NCBI GenBank assembly: GCA_013054445.1
Contig: JAAMPI010000153.1
Coordinates: 1-59,105 of the forward strand
Reading direction: 5' to 3'
Source of the DNA: Cudoniella acicularis
Taxonomy: Eukaryota; Ascomycota; Leotiomycetes; Helotiales; Helotiaceae
Length of the DNA: 59,105 nt
Made by a program: the position numbers and the translations under genes. Shown here piece after piece: positions 33,275 to 44,710 of the stretch (its first letter is position 1; every line of letters starts with the position of its first letter). The notes beneath the pieces are model-generated. The model had not been told where the DNA came from. It searched no databases and saw only the letters and a program-made list of their open reading frames with translations.

Positions 33275-36097
33275 CTTTGCACTACCGGACGGAGTTCTTT
33301 TCATTTGTGCATTAATCCTTTGCAAAGCAAACCCGCTGGCGTATTAGGAGTCGAGGCTGGTTGAGCGAATAGCGATATAATCTTCGGGTTTTCATCCTAT
33401 CCTTCCAGGAGTTTTGATTTTGAGAATTGCGCCACTGCTTGGGGCTAGCACCCGAGATATGGTTGGGTCGCGCCACACACTTACACACGTACAAATTGTC
33501 TAAAGACCAGTTTCCTTTTTGTTGTTAACTAGTACCCATTGCCTGTCACGAATCACGACTCTCCTTTTTTTGTCTCCGCAGAAGACAGTTTCGTTTCCTT
33601 GTTATTTACCTGATTCCCCTGAGAAAGAGAGATGTGTTCTCGATGTGTGCGTGGATGGCATTACGTGTTTGGAGGAGGAGAAGAAAGCGAGAATTATGAT
33701 TGTGGCTGCATATGTTGGGTGTTGGGTGTTCATACCGTTCACGCGTGTATGTTGGTGCTCATAAGTGGTGGCGATGGGAGATTTGCTAGCAGGCTTGGAT
33801 TCATGCTGAGAGAGAGAGAGCTCGGGCTTTTAGGCTGCGGGAAAGGAGGGGGATTTTTCGATCGTCGATGAACACCTTCACTTGAATGGCCTTGGCGCAA
33901 CTCGAGACTTAACTTAGCTTGACTTGTATAGATAATGAATATTGGTGGTGATGCTGATGCCGATGCCGATGGCTGGCATCTGTTAGTTGTACATACCTCG
34001 TTGGGGAAAGTGGATGAATAAAAGATCAACCAATCAATCGAATCAAATCAATCAAATCGAACAGAGATGATATTTTCGCTCTGATCTTATTGCCCTTTCT
34101 TTCCTTCAAGATCTTTCTTCCCTCAGATCAATTCCGTCTTTCAAACCGTTCGAAATTCAAGCCGAAACCAAAATTAACAACTTGTATCAATCTCACTCCT
34201 CCCCCACCTCCTCACCCTACCAAAGAAAGGAACATTTCAGAATCCAGAAATCTAGAAGAGAATCCCCAGAGCACTTGGATATCTCTCTCTGTCATGTAAG
34301 TGCCGTCTCGTGCGATCTCCTTTCCCTGTACTGAATCTACCCGCTGTCGCGCATATTTCTTTTTTTTGAGGACCGCAGAGGTCGAGTCAGGCTGGGTTAG
34401 GTTATAAAGGGGAGATGTAGGGGGTATTTATGTAGGAATGAATGAAGGGACGAGCGAGGGCATATTGAGGGGAGTAAGGGTGTTAAGAACTGTGTTTTGG
34501 TTTTATTTTATTTTATTTCACTCCGTTTCATTTAATTGGTTTGTGAAGGACGAAGGGAGTCACAATGGGATAGTCACTCACTCACTCACTCACTCTTTCT
34601 CTCTCGCGAATATCGCAAGAAGTGCAGACGGCCGTATTATGTTGTTATTTTATTTCAATTCATTTGGTTGGTTGTAAAAGGAGTAGAGGTGGGATAGGGT
34701 AGGATATTCACAGTGGGATAGTCATTTATGGAAGTACGATCGGATTTTGGAAGAAGTGAGGGAGGGAGGGTCCTGTTTTCTTGGTTGGGTCGTAAAAGGA
34801 GGGGAGGTAGGGTGGAGTAGTCATAGGAGGACAGCCGCTCATGAAGGAATAGAGGGACGAACGAATATCGCAGGAGGTAAGGATAGTTATGTTCTGTTTT
34901 CAACTCATGAATCGCGAACTTTGTCTGATGTGCCTTCGCTGCTTTTCATATCTACATTACAATGAAGCTAAGGGATTCTACCCCTGTGAGATATCATCAC
35001 CCCTTTTTCATTAGTGAGCATGTCAACTTGCTAGGCCTAGCAACGAAACTCGTGATAGAGATGAAAAAATTGTTAGGGATCAATCGGATAATGGAGGGAA
35101 GCTGAGCCGAGATGAGATGAAGTTATATATTTAATTATATTTGAGTGGTAATTGATAATTGAGAATATTGAAATACAGCCCGTTGACTATTTCCCATTCC
35201 CTTTCTCTTCTCTTGTCCCGTCTTTCTCCGCTCGACTCGAAGGTCGTGGATAAAAGATATATGTTTCGCTTATTCAACAAACTGGTATCCCCCACACAAA
35301 CAAAATCAAACACATGAAAACGCCTGAATCGCTCATTCGCTGAAAACTTTTAAAGAAAGCCACCCAAAAATCATAATACATAGTGATATAATCGTAAAAT
35401 GTAAGGAAGCAGCGCGCATACAAGGTACAATACAAAGTACATGTAGCATACTGCGTGCAGGTGCAGAGTGCAGATGAAACCAAGGCAGCCAGCCAAAAAG
35501 GCGGTGAAGACGGGCCAAAATAGCATGTATTGTGTATGTCACAGGCGCTAAGAAAGCCCACTAATGAGATGCGACGGGCCGAGATGTGGCGGTGTGCGCA
35601 TGCAGGGTTTGTGGCTTGGCGGTTGAACGCGGTTCAACTCGGGATGCGAGGTTGTGCAGATGTCGGAAGCAATCAAGTTACCTAGGTAATTTGATTGCAG
35701 GATGTATGTGTTGTTCAAGTCTTGAGGGGTCGTTGAGGCACACAAGTCCAAATGGAAATGGAAGCCTGGACTGCATGCGCGTCGTCTCGCTGCAATTGCA
35801 AGGGTTGCGATTGATCGAGTGGTTGAGAGTGTCTCAGCTTCGAATGCATATCTCAAGAATGCCATTCGCCCGTATGGTAATCTCGCCTTCTTCGTCATTG
35901 TTGTGTAATACCAGTGTCGCCGCAGAGGGTCTTCCATACTCCCAGTTTCCGTATTCCCGTTCCTTTGAAGTCTTTCATTTTGGTGTCTCGGAACACTCTT
36001 GTGTAAATCCCAATTCCTCCGTGAAGTTGACCAGTTCTGTTATCCCAATTCCTCGGGTAGTTGTCCAGTTCTGTTATTCCTGGATTCCCAAACTCGC
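33275..36097. other. Long intergenic region with short tandem repeats
   Basis: No ORF with a domain in 2.8 kb. Contains ATCAA-type repeats near 34023-34060, (CACT)n at about 34573-34595, TTTTA repeats near 34500, and two related segments at 34560-34690 and 34700-34870 sharing GGGATAGTCA, GTAAAAGGAG and GAATATCGCA. It may hold UTRs, since teaR ends at 33274 and the small Cys protein ends at 36098. Confidence 0.5.
35669..35698. other. 30 bp near-perfect palindrome
   Basis: GCAATCAAGTTACCTAGGTA followed by ATTTGATTGC is its own reverse complement except for one mismatched pair. It could form a cruciform or bind a dimeric regulator. It lies about 400 bp past the stop codon of the small Cys-motif gene. 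Confidence 0.6.
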
Positions 36098-36496
36098 TCA
36101 TGTGTATCCCACCATTCTGGCGCATCGCTCGCAGTAGTACAAGTTATGCCCAAACTTAACCATACCGCTTGCGGTGGCGTCGTCGCTGCTGACTCTCCTC
36201 AACTCGCCATTACTCTTTGTTGTGACCACTGTCTCGACGCACTTTGCGCACCGCGAGCAGCGTAATGTCTCGACGCGAGAGATTGATTGGCGGGAGGAAT
36301 CCATCGAAGAGCGGCTGGTGTAAGAATCGTTGTAATAGGAGGAAGAGGCAGAAGATGAGGAAGATGAGGAGGATGAGGAGGAGGTTGAGCTGCGAGAGCT
36401 ATAGTTGGGTGTTGCTTGTGGGCGGGTTCGAGAAGAAGATCGGGAGGATTGCGCGTATGCGGCTTCGGTTTGGAGTTGGAAGAAGCGGGAACTCAT
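36098..36496 (-). CDS. Small Ser-rich protein with C-terminal CxxCxxC / CxxC motifs
   Basis: 132 aa from ATG 36496. The first half is low-complexity Ser/Tyr (SSRSSTSSSSSSSSSS type). The C-terminal third has LRCSRCAKCVETVV, then SGMVKFGHNLYYCERCARMV, suggesting a four-Cys zinc ribbon. Proteins of this size with an identical tail occur in many Pezizomycotina as I recall, without known function. The longer ORF starting at 36637 is less likely, because the segment before MSSRFFQLQTEAAYAQ looks like leader sequence. Confidence 0.65.
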   Translation of the reverse strand: MSSRFFQLQTEAAYAQSSRSSSRTRPQATPNYSSRSSTSSSSSSSSSSSASSSYYNDSYTSRSSMDSSRQSISRVETLRCSRCAKCVETVVTTKSNGELRRVSSDDATASGMVKFGHNLYYCERCARMVGYT

Positions 36497-39400
36497 GATG
36501 TCGATGGTGTGAGGTTTACTGGAAATGATGCGTGGTTGACTGACGCCAGTAGATGTTCCAGTGATGTCTGATGAGAGAGTTGAAGTCTGGATCATAAGAA
36601 ATGTCGGGTTGTTAAATCTCAGAGGCGTAGATTTCAATCCGGGAAAATGCGAGATGATGCGGGAAGTTAAAATTATCGTGAGCTACTTCTTTGAGGAATG
36701 CAGTTGTGGGGTCCGAATGCAGTGAAGCGTCTTTGTCGTCGTGATCAAGGCGGACGTGCAGGTATGTTCCCAGGGGAGGAGGGTTAGGCGGCGGTGGTGA
36801 TGGCAGCGATACCAATGATTTCCTGATAGCCTTTTTACAATCCGATCCTGAGCCCCCAAGGACCCCAATCGAGTTTCGGGCAAGGGTGCCAATCGCTACC
36901 TGATTGAGATGCCTCCGCTGTATAATGAGGTAGACCGGGCGGAGGGGTAACGGGTCACTGGGTAGAGATGGATGAGGTGAAACGAATCAGTTATCGCAGG
37001 GCTCGTGCCTTGGTGTTGACAGCTTGGAAAGGAGTTGGAAGAGGGCGAGTATTGGTTGCCCGGTTGGTTGTTGAGGTGTCGAGGCAGCGAATAGGAGGGG
37101 TAGGTGAGTGATGTCGGTGGTGGTGGTGGTGGTGGTGGTGGTGGAAGGCGGCAGTGTGCGTGCAGCAACACAATATGTATGTGTGAAGTATTGAGGGGCA
37201 GTGCTCGTATTTATTTTGAGATACTGAACAGCAAGATATGAGAAACTTTGGAGCTCCGGACGACGATCAACAAGAAAGAATCAATTTGTATCAGATTGTG
37301 AAAATCTAAATCATTGAAAGTTGAGAGGACAGCTGAATATATGGATGCGAGTGCGGTTGTGTGGTGCCCTCCCTCGCGAGCCGCGCACTCCGGCATCTTG
37401 GGCACAAGCCACCATAAGTCCGGAGTACGAAACTCTGTTGGAGAGTCAATTAAAGGCCGAAATGCGAGTCCACCCAATTGAAAGCCAAGCTGGGCCAAGC
37501 AGCTGTCCGCTATCCGCTGAGTCTTGTGCTCAGCAGCCTGCAATCCGCCGACGGCGCAATGGCCAGTGCTCGAGTCTAGCTCTGCAATGGGTCGTGGCCT
37601 CGAATTGCGATGACTCGGCCTCACGGCGATGGACAGGGATATCAGCGCCAGTGCTGGGCATCGCGCAGTATCTTGACACGCAGAGCTGACCGGCCGAGCA
37701 GTAGTCTCAACCTTAACTGCTATCTTGGCACTCGGCCGCACATGCCGCATATTCTAGCTAACAACTTCTCAAAGTGCATGATCAGGCAACTTCCGTGTGG
37801 ACTTGTTAGATGCGAAACTTGCGGATTCTTCAGGTGTGGTGTTGTCGATTTCAGATCGAGCAATTGTGGGGATTGGCCCCGATCGAGATCTCAGCTGGCA
37901 GTTTCAGGGGCCTATGGCAGATCCGCGGATCGCAGCTAGATACTGTGGAAAGTCCCTCAAGTTCAAACAGACCGGCTTCGCATTCGTAAAGCACCTAAGA
38001 CCACACGATACCAAGCCGTGCTGCGGAAGAGAGCTACGAATATTCGCGCACGCTGTTGCGCGGCATCTGATATATTTCAGCATGGCGTTCGGGCTATGCA
38101 CTCAAACGTATGATTGCTGCACCTGTACCTGCACAGTAAGGCAAACGACTACCAGTAAGACACGAGATATCCGTTTAAACATCTGATGCGGGAGAGAAAG
38201 ACAGAGAACTCCGACCTGTTGCCTACAAGTAGCTAAAGCTTCATTTTAGCACTCCCGTCGTGTCCGAGTTGAAAGTTTCACCGAGGAAACCATATACCCT
38301 TTTGACTTCTCTTCGGATGAGCAGCCGGAGCTTGACTTCTGGTTGGCAGGGCGAAAAAAAACAGCGCGCTGACTCACCTGAAGATCATCGGTCTCTACCC
38401 GAAATGCGTTCTTGTCCTGTTCCATCCGATCCCGGCTTCCCTCTCACAACCTTCCCCCACCGGCCTCACAGTGCCCTCCCATCAAATGCAGAATTTAAAT
38501 GAATATTCCAACGCATACTATTTATTGCATTGCATATATTAAACCACCCTCAAAACTCCTATAAACAGCAGGTCCACGGTCCACGGTCCCTCCCTTGAAT
38601 CTTCGATCGGATCTGTTCGCTGCAGCCTAATCGCGCCTAGAAACCACATCCGCAACGCCCAAAATCGCAAATCTCAAACGGCAAAACGCCACTCCGCGCC
38701 CATGGACGCTTCTAGATCACCCCCTCCCTCGATCTTAACTTTAAATTTTGTCAGTTTGTTTGCTTTTAAACTTTCACCACCACCAACTGGCTATGTTCTT
38801 ATTTTAAAGCGTAAATAAGCTTTAGGAGAGCGAAGATCCTACTTTTTGGTGGATGCTACGTGTGCACGGTGCCCGTTTGATCATTATAACTTGATTGTGA
38901 GAGTTCTGGGGCTGCCGTAGGCGTACGGAAAGTACCATCTGAAGTTAGTAGCCTGGAAGTAAAACTTTATTCCGTCGTTCTGGACTAGGAAACCAAGAAC
39001 CTTCCTCTTCGATGCGAGGATTTATTTCTCTTCCCCGAGCGAGATCCGGGACCTCAATACCTAATCTTTCCTTTCTGCATTCTCTCTTCAAGTGAGATGC
39101 CAAGCAATTATTTTCCTTGGTTCTTACCAATTTTCAATGTCACGAGAGCACGGCCATGGAACCAAGGCCCTCATTACCCGAGCCTCGTGAAAAGCTTCCC
39201 TTATCTCCTCCCACACTGCGAGGCAACTAACTCTTAGCCTACCAAAATTTTATCCCCTATTCCCGAACCCTATCAATCACTTTCTCTCCTGATAAATTAT
39301 CAATCGTCAGTCATATCAGATCCACAAATCCGGATCCATCAAAGCAAAAAGGGTCCGGACCTTCTTTTCCATTCTCTATTATTTTCATCCTGTCACCATC

Positions 39401-40354
39401 ACCATCCTTGTGCCCAAGCTCCCGCATACCAGGCAGCCTTGACCCACCCACAAGCTTCCCAAGTTTCCGGATGCGATTATCATGAAAGATCCACAATGGC
39501 AAGAGAAAAAGGTCCGGACCTTCTCCATCTCTATTTCGACCCGTCACCGTTCTTCTGGAATTTTCTTATCGTCATTCCACCTGTTGCGTTTGAAGTTCTT
39601 TATTGCCGTCGTTACTCAGCAGACGAGCATATGGTTGATGGGCTTTCCGACGCGCGTAAGAGCTAGGCGTCTACCACTTCTGCAGCAGCTCTTTCTGCTT
39701 CGCACGAATTAAATACCGGTGTGTTGCTGTGTAAGAGGTTTGTCAAAATACATTGTGACGGTGATGCACATGCCAACCGGGGGTTTGTTCCTTTGGATGT
39801 TGATACGAGAGTGAAATATTCTTCATCTCCTTGTGACACTGACGGGAATATAGGAGCATCATCGTTATTTGTCTAGTATGGAAATCTTCTACAAGCTCAT
39901 TCCTCTCATTTTCGATGACTATGAGTTTCATTTTCAGACAAAGACATACTCATTAATTGTAATTTATTATCATCTACCCTAGTCACCACTTACCTCCCAC
40001 TACCAACCACACACTCTCATCCATCATCGCCATAATCAAACAAAACAGAACAGCCACACAACCCCCAAAAATCATATTCAAACTCCACCAGCACCTCCCA
40101 ACCACTAGACCACGTCACCGTCACGGCGTCATACTCCCAAACAAAACATCTCCGTCGTTCCCGTCCTACCCGTCCCTTCCGACCCATGGAGTTTTCTCCG
40201 ATCGCTCCTTCCAGAACACACCTAGTAGAATCACAACCTAACTACCAAACTAACCGACAAACTAAAAAAACAAGCTTCTCTCTGTTATCCGCACGCGCCT
40301 TCGGCTTTTACTTTACTTCCGAAGCCACCATACTCGTGCAGACGGCAGGAGAGA
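36497..40354. other. 3.9 kb region without supported gene
   Basis: Holds a (GGT)n microsatellite at 37116-37144 and several overlapping ORFs without domains. AAAGGGTCCGGACCTTCT at about 39347-39364 and AAAGGTCCGGACCTTCT at about 39507-39523 are a direct duplication, each containing the palindrome GGTCCGGACC. There is a short duplication of GGTCCACGGTCC near 38572-38590. Otherwise nothing recognised. Confidence 0.5.
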
Positions 40355-41146
40355 ATATACTGACACTAATTCATACTCTTCGATCGTATCGGGGAACAAA
40401 ATGTGGTCGTTGCATATTTGCCTGCCGGACAGCTAGGGATTGATTCTGCTGCGGCAGTCGCAAGTCAGATAAAATCAAGATTCCTTCTATTCGATTCGGT
40501 TTAATGGTAGGGATTGGCGGCGGCGTCCTAAGTGCAGAAGCAGACATACGACTTGGTGATGTTGTAATTATCCAACCATTTGCCTAACACGGAGGAGTGG
40601 TTCAATACGACTTTGGAAAGACCGGACCAGAGGGGCGTTTCACACGAACGGGCAGCTTGAATGCACCACCTACGATCCTCCTGGCCGCTCTTGCTAAGCT
40701 TCGATCGAGTTACATACGACGCGTCAAGCTGTCAGAGCACCTCTCTCCCCTCGACCGCCTGCCGGACTTTGTATACCAAGATGCAAGTTACGACGCTTTA
40801 TACAAGTCGACATATAATCATGGTGGGGCCTCGTGGCGAGGATTGCTCGTGAGAATGCAGATACAATTCTCTATTTCGGGACTATTGCTTCTGGCAGTCA
40901 GGTTATGAAGGACGAAGTAACTGGGGATCGGTTGAGTGCGGAGCTTGGTGGGATTTTTTGTTTCGATATAGAAGCAGCTAGCTTGACGAACAACCTTCTG
41001 TGCCTTGTGATTCGGGGAATGTGCGACTATGCAGACTCCCACAAAAGAGGTTGCAGCTGTATGCTGCCGTAACAGCAGCGGCGTGTGCGAAAGCGCTTCT
41101 CATGATGATGCCTACAGAAACTGTGGTGCAAACAGATCGTTTTTGA
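40355..41146 (+). pseudogene. PNP/UDP-phosphorylase-domain pseudogene (fungal NLR-type N-terminal domain)
   Basis: Purine/uridine phosphorylase fold of the kind found at the N-terminus of fungal NLR proteins. Pieces: RIGEQNVVVAYLPAGQLG, then AAAVASQIKSRF; after a one-base slip, IRFGLMVGIGGGVLSAEADI and RLGDVVIIQPFA-stop (TAA 40585-40587); then HGGVVQYDFGKTGPEGRFTR; FGTIASGSQVMKDEVTGDRL; IEAASLTNNLLCLVIRGMCD followed by YADSHK; and after another slip, LQLYAAVTAAACAKALL with a terminal stop at 41144-41146. It therefore has at least two frameshifts and two stops. No NB-ARC or repeat domain follows in this orientation; instead an opposing NLR pseudogene ends about 100 bp away. Confidence 0.82.
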
Positions 41147-41229
41147 ACTAAGGACTCGAATAGAATGTCCCTTGAATTTTTTCAAGCTACTGTTCGGGAA
41201 GCGTATGCTTGAGTCTGATTATTGAATTG

Positions 41230-44011
41230 TCAATTTGAAAACTAATATCATTTTTACAATAAATCAATATTTGAAATTCCCATTGTCTTTATTAAGAGCT
41301 CAAGCTCTTCGACCTCTTTTGATCGACCTTGCTGGTAGTACTGTACGTCCTAGCGAGATTGGCCATACTCTTAATTGTGTCGGGATGCCTCTCGCCAAGC
41401 ACTTCCTTCCGTAGCTGAAGCACTTCGACATGAATCTTCTCAGCCTCCACTACTCGACCTTGCTGGTGGTACGTTGTGGCAAGATATGCCATACTCATAA
41501 TTGTGTCAGGATGCCTCTCGCCAAGCACTTCCTTTCGTAGCTCAAGCACTTTGATACCGATTCGTTTCGGCCTCTACTGATCGACCTTGCTGGTGGTACG
41601 TTGTAGCGAGACATGCCATACTCTTAATTGTGTCGGGATGCCTCTCGCCAAGCACTTCCTTCCGTAACTGAAGCACTTCGACATGAATCTTCTCAGCCTC
41701 TACTACTCGACCTTGCTGGAGGTACGTTGTAGCGAGATCTGCTAAGCTCGTAATCGTGTCGGGATGCCTCTCGCCAAGCACTTCTTTTTATAGCTGAAGC
41801 ACTTTAAGCTTGATTTTCTCAGCCTCTGTTAATCGACCCTGCTGGTGGTATGTTGATGCGAGATTGGCCATGAGTATAATCGTGCTGGGATGCCTCTCGC
41901 CGAGCGCCTCTTTCTGTAGCTTGAGTACCTCGATACCGATCCTTTCGGCCTCCGCTAATCGACCTTGCTGGTAGTACGTCGTAGCGAGATCTGCTAAGCT
42001 CGTAATCGTGTCGGGATGCCTCTCGCCAAGCGCTTCTCTCCGCATCTTTAGTGCTTTCAAGTCTACTGGTTCCTTTTCCCTCCATCGGCCCTGATCAAAC
42101 AAATATCCCGAGACTTTACTTAAAAGCTCTGAAATCCGCATCTTCTCTTCCAATAACTCAGGCCAATCAGAGATTACTAGTGCATGCGGTAAGAATTTCT
42201 CGCATTGACCCCAAGTAATATAATCACTGCTTGGGAATATCTTGAGCATAATCTCGAGTGCCTTTTTAGAGAATTTCAGCCTTTCGTCCTCTTTCTTTCC
42301 AAGACCATAACGCGTGGCCTCTTGTACGAGTTTGTGCATTTCGTAGCTCCGTAGGTCATTCTTTGTATTCCGGAGGCGCAGGAACGAGAATTCTTTAAGA
42401 CGTGTAGCTGCCTCTAACACGCCGTCATCAGCCTCACTTTCGTCGTCCTTGTCACTCTCGCCTTCCCCTTTATTTATACGTTGCGGCTTGAGAGATGGCA
42501 AGTGGAAGTCTGTCTAACCTATCGAGCAATTCTGCTAGAGCTGGCGAGTCATCCTCGGTGATCGTACAGTTGCTAAGGTTCACCAGTAATTCCTTCGCCT
42601 CTAACGTATCCATGCTGCCCACATTGATCCCTTGATTAGAACCAATAAGACTACTAACGATTCTTTCGTCGCGACTCGTCCATAAGATCGTCCCGGCGAC
42701 TCCTTGCGGTATAAGAGAATAGAGATTACTGGACTTGCCATTATGGTGCGAAGCATATTCCTTCTCAAAATGTTGTAAGGCATCCGCGTTGTCCAAAACG
42801 AGTAACCAATTGGACTGAGATTCGATCCAGCCCCGGACAGCACTCATCAATTCCTCGTTTTCAAGATTATCCGGCAGTTCAGCTGATTTGGCAATCGTCT
42901 TATAGTCTTGTAAGAAACTTGCATAGTTGGCAGCGTGAACCCAGAATATCGAGCATGAGCTTTGATCGTATCGTCGATAGGCAAATTCAAGCGCAATTTG
43001 TGTTTTTCTTTAGAGTTAGCGGACAATCGATGAACTGCAAGAGAAGATAGCATACCCAGATCCACCGAGTCCCCATAACGCTGCGCTTTGATGTCGAGGC
43101 GATACCGGCAGCTTCCTCTCTAGTTCAGAAAAAATCTCTTCGCGGATAACGACATCTTCGTTCCGTGGAAATGGGATCATCTGGTGAGATTTGACTATAA
43201 TTAAGATCGTAAGCAAAGTTCTTAGAAAAAAACCACAGACCTCACCTCTCTTTTCCAGCTGAAAATTCCTTGAACGCTTGTCGATCTCATCACGGAGCCG
43301 AATGAACGCCTTTTCCCTTCCCTCGCCATAGATAAGCGGCATGTGGATGTCGAAAATGCCCATAAGAGAATATGCCTTGTCTTCTTTGCGCATGGTCTCT
43401 CGATTTGCTGCCCATGAGATTCGCTCAGAAACGGAGAAATGAGACAGAGGACTTCCTTGAAGAGCAGAGATAGGAATTCTTGTTATCTCGTGAACTTGTT
43501 GCTCGAGTGATTTTTTATCGCCTAAGTGTTTGCCCTCTCTAGAGAAAAACTCAACTGATACCGGAGCAATAAGCTCTTGAAGGGTCCAGCCCCGAGTAAA
43601 CCATCTACTCTTCTGAAAAGCTGATTCCCACGTGAACCCGGAGAACAGATCATTTTTATCAGAGTTGTGTGTCGAAATATCTGATAGGTACACATAGCAC
43701 TTCGCCGCTTCACGGTACCAGCGAAACATAGAGTTGATAGCCTCCGAGAGCTCGGTGTTATTTGATTTGTCGATACAACAAGTGTCTACCCAGACGTACT
43801 GAAGGCTATCTCTAGTAGCTTGTTCTTTGCAGAACCGGATCTTTCTATAGCCAGTCTTGCTCTTTCCAACACCTTGCACAAGGTCTTGAAAGGTAGCTTC
43901 TTCATTATCCTCTCCCCAAGTATGCGAAAGGATCGCATAGGGAGGGATATTGTCGATAAGATCTTTTGTTAGGCTGAGTTCGCCATCGTTTTTGAGTTCT
44001 AAAAGACGCAT
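41230..44011 (-). pseudogene. HET-NB-ARC-TPR (NLR-type) pseudogene
   Basis: Remnant of a fungal NLR receptor of the incompatibility type. Exons 44011-43241, 43180-43056 and 43007 onward join in frame. HET domain: MRLLELKNDGELSL, PPYAILSHTWGEDNEEATFQ, YVWVDTCCIDKSNN, RWFTRGWTLQELIAPVSVEF and YSLMGIFDIHMPLIYGEG. NB-ARC: the intron at 43055-43008 splits the P-loop, GLGGSG/KTQIALEFAYRRY; then SNWLLVLDNAD (Walker B) and LDRLPLAISQAATY. At about 42470-42480 the ARC region is missing and the frame shifts, passing straight into GVLEAATRLKEFSFLRLRN. Six TPR units of 42 residues follow (GERHPDTITSLADLATTYYQ), with a stop at 41788-41790 and two frameshifts, the first an extra A near 41565. The deletion and stop argue for a pseudogene even if some indels are sequencing errors. 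Confidence 0.85.
41300..42060 (-). repeat. Six near-identical 126 bp TPR-coding repeats
   Basis: GGATGCCTCTCGCCAAGC (or GAGC) recurs about every 126 bp on the plus strand near 41390, 41510, 41640, 41765, 41890 and 42020. DNA identity between units is very high, higher than needed for TPR function, suggesting recent unit exchange. Confidence 0.85.
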
Positions 44012-44278
44012 AATTGCGTATGGGATCTCGTGTGTGTCAAGAAGGTAAGGTTCTACGATTCCAGTCTAGGGGAGTGGAGTGTTGGACGTTAGATGCATGT
44101 GATTTCTTTCGTGGCGCAGCGCGCGCCTAGTTTTCGCTTATTCTGCTAATGATTGGAATCTTTTACTAAGCAGTATCGAATGGTTAATTCGGTTAAACAT
44201 TAAATGCTAAGCTACAGAAGAGAGTGAAAGCACCGACTCTGTATTCATGACCATGGCTAGAGGCCATGAACGCCACAT

Positions 44279-44541
44279 TGTAGCGTTCTGTTGTCACGGT
44301 ATATCAATATCACGTGAGGGGGCTTACTTAGTCAATTGAAGCATCAAGCAGATCCTGGTAGAAAGTTATCTTATTGCTAAGAGTATGAATTGAGCACGAA
44401 GCTTCATCATGGGAAATCTATATAGCTATATAGATGGTGGTGGATCTGCAACTCACGGGATCCCCTGAATCCCTTGGATCTTCCGGATCTACGCCAGATC
44501 CTAAAGATCCAATCACATGACCAATCACGTGAGCCGTGACA
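44279..44541 (+). mobile_element. Degenerate solo LTR-like repeat, family B copy 1
   Basis: Begins TGTAGCGTTCTGTTGTCACG and ends GAGCCGTGACA. It matches 45258-45530 along the whole length (shared landmarks: ATATCACGTG, AAGCA..AGGTCCT-like, CTATATAGCTATATAG, ATCACATGA, CGTGACA). The right end abuts a transposase fragment that it seems to have cut. Confidence 0.6.
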
Positions 44542-44710
44542 CACATTCCGCAACTGTTTGGAGGAGCTTTTGTAGCCCCGAAGCAATGAAGGTTTGAGCG
44601 TGTTGCTTTGATCGAACGCTTACTGCACCCAGCAACATCAGCCACTTCACGAGTCTTGAGCTTCTTGTCAAGTGTCATGTCATGAATTAGGTTATACTGG
44701 GAGAGAGCCG
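44542..44710 (-). mobile_element. N-terminal fragment of a DDE transposase
   Basis: The minus strand reads YNLIHDMTLDKKLKTREVAD, then VAGCSKRSIKATRSNLHCFG and ATKAPPNS, the helix-turn-helix start of fungal Tc1-type DDE transposases (AGCSKRSI...FG..APP). Similarity stops exactly at the LTR border, so the LTR probably inserted into the transposase. Confidence 0.65.

Noticed and set aside
35548..36137. Overlapping ORFs of 129 and 183 codons
   Set aside because: Antisense to each other, no domains, and overlapping the 3' end of the small Cys-motif gene.
36895..37173. His/Pro-rich ORFs over the GGT repeat
   Set aside because: Microsatellite translation in two frames; low complexity only.
37211..38186. 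ORFs of 109-179 codons on both strands
   Set aside because: Mutually overlapping, no domain, no splice signals that link them.
41300..42060. Possible CRISPR-like array from 126 bp periodicity
   Set aside because: The repeats code for TPR units; periodicity equals 42 codons.
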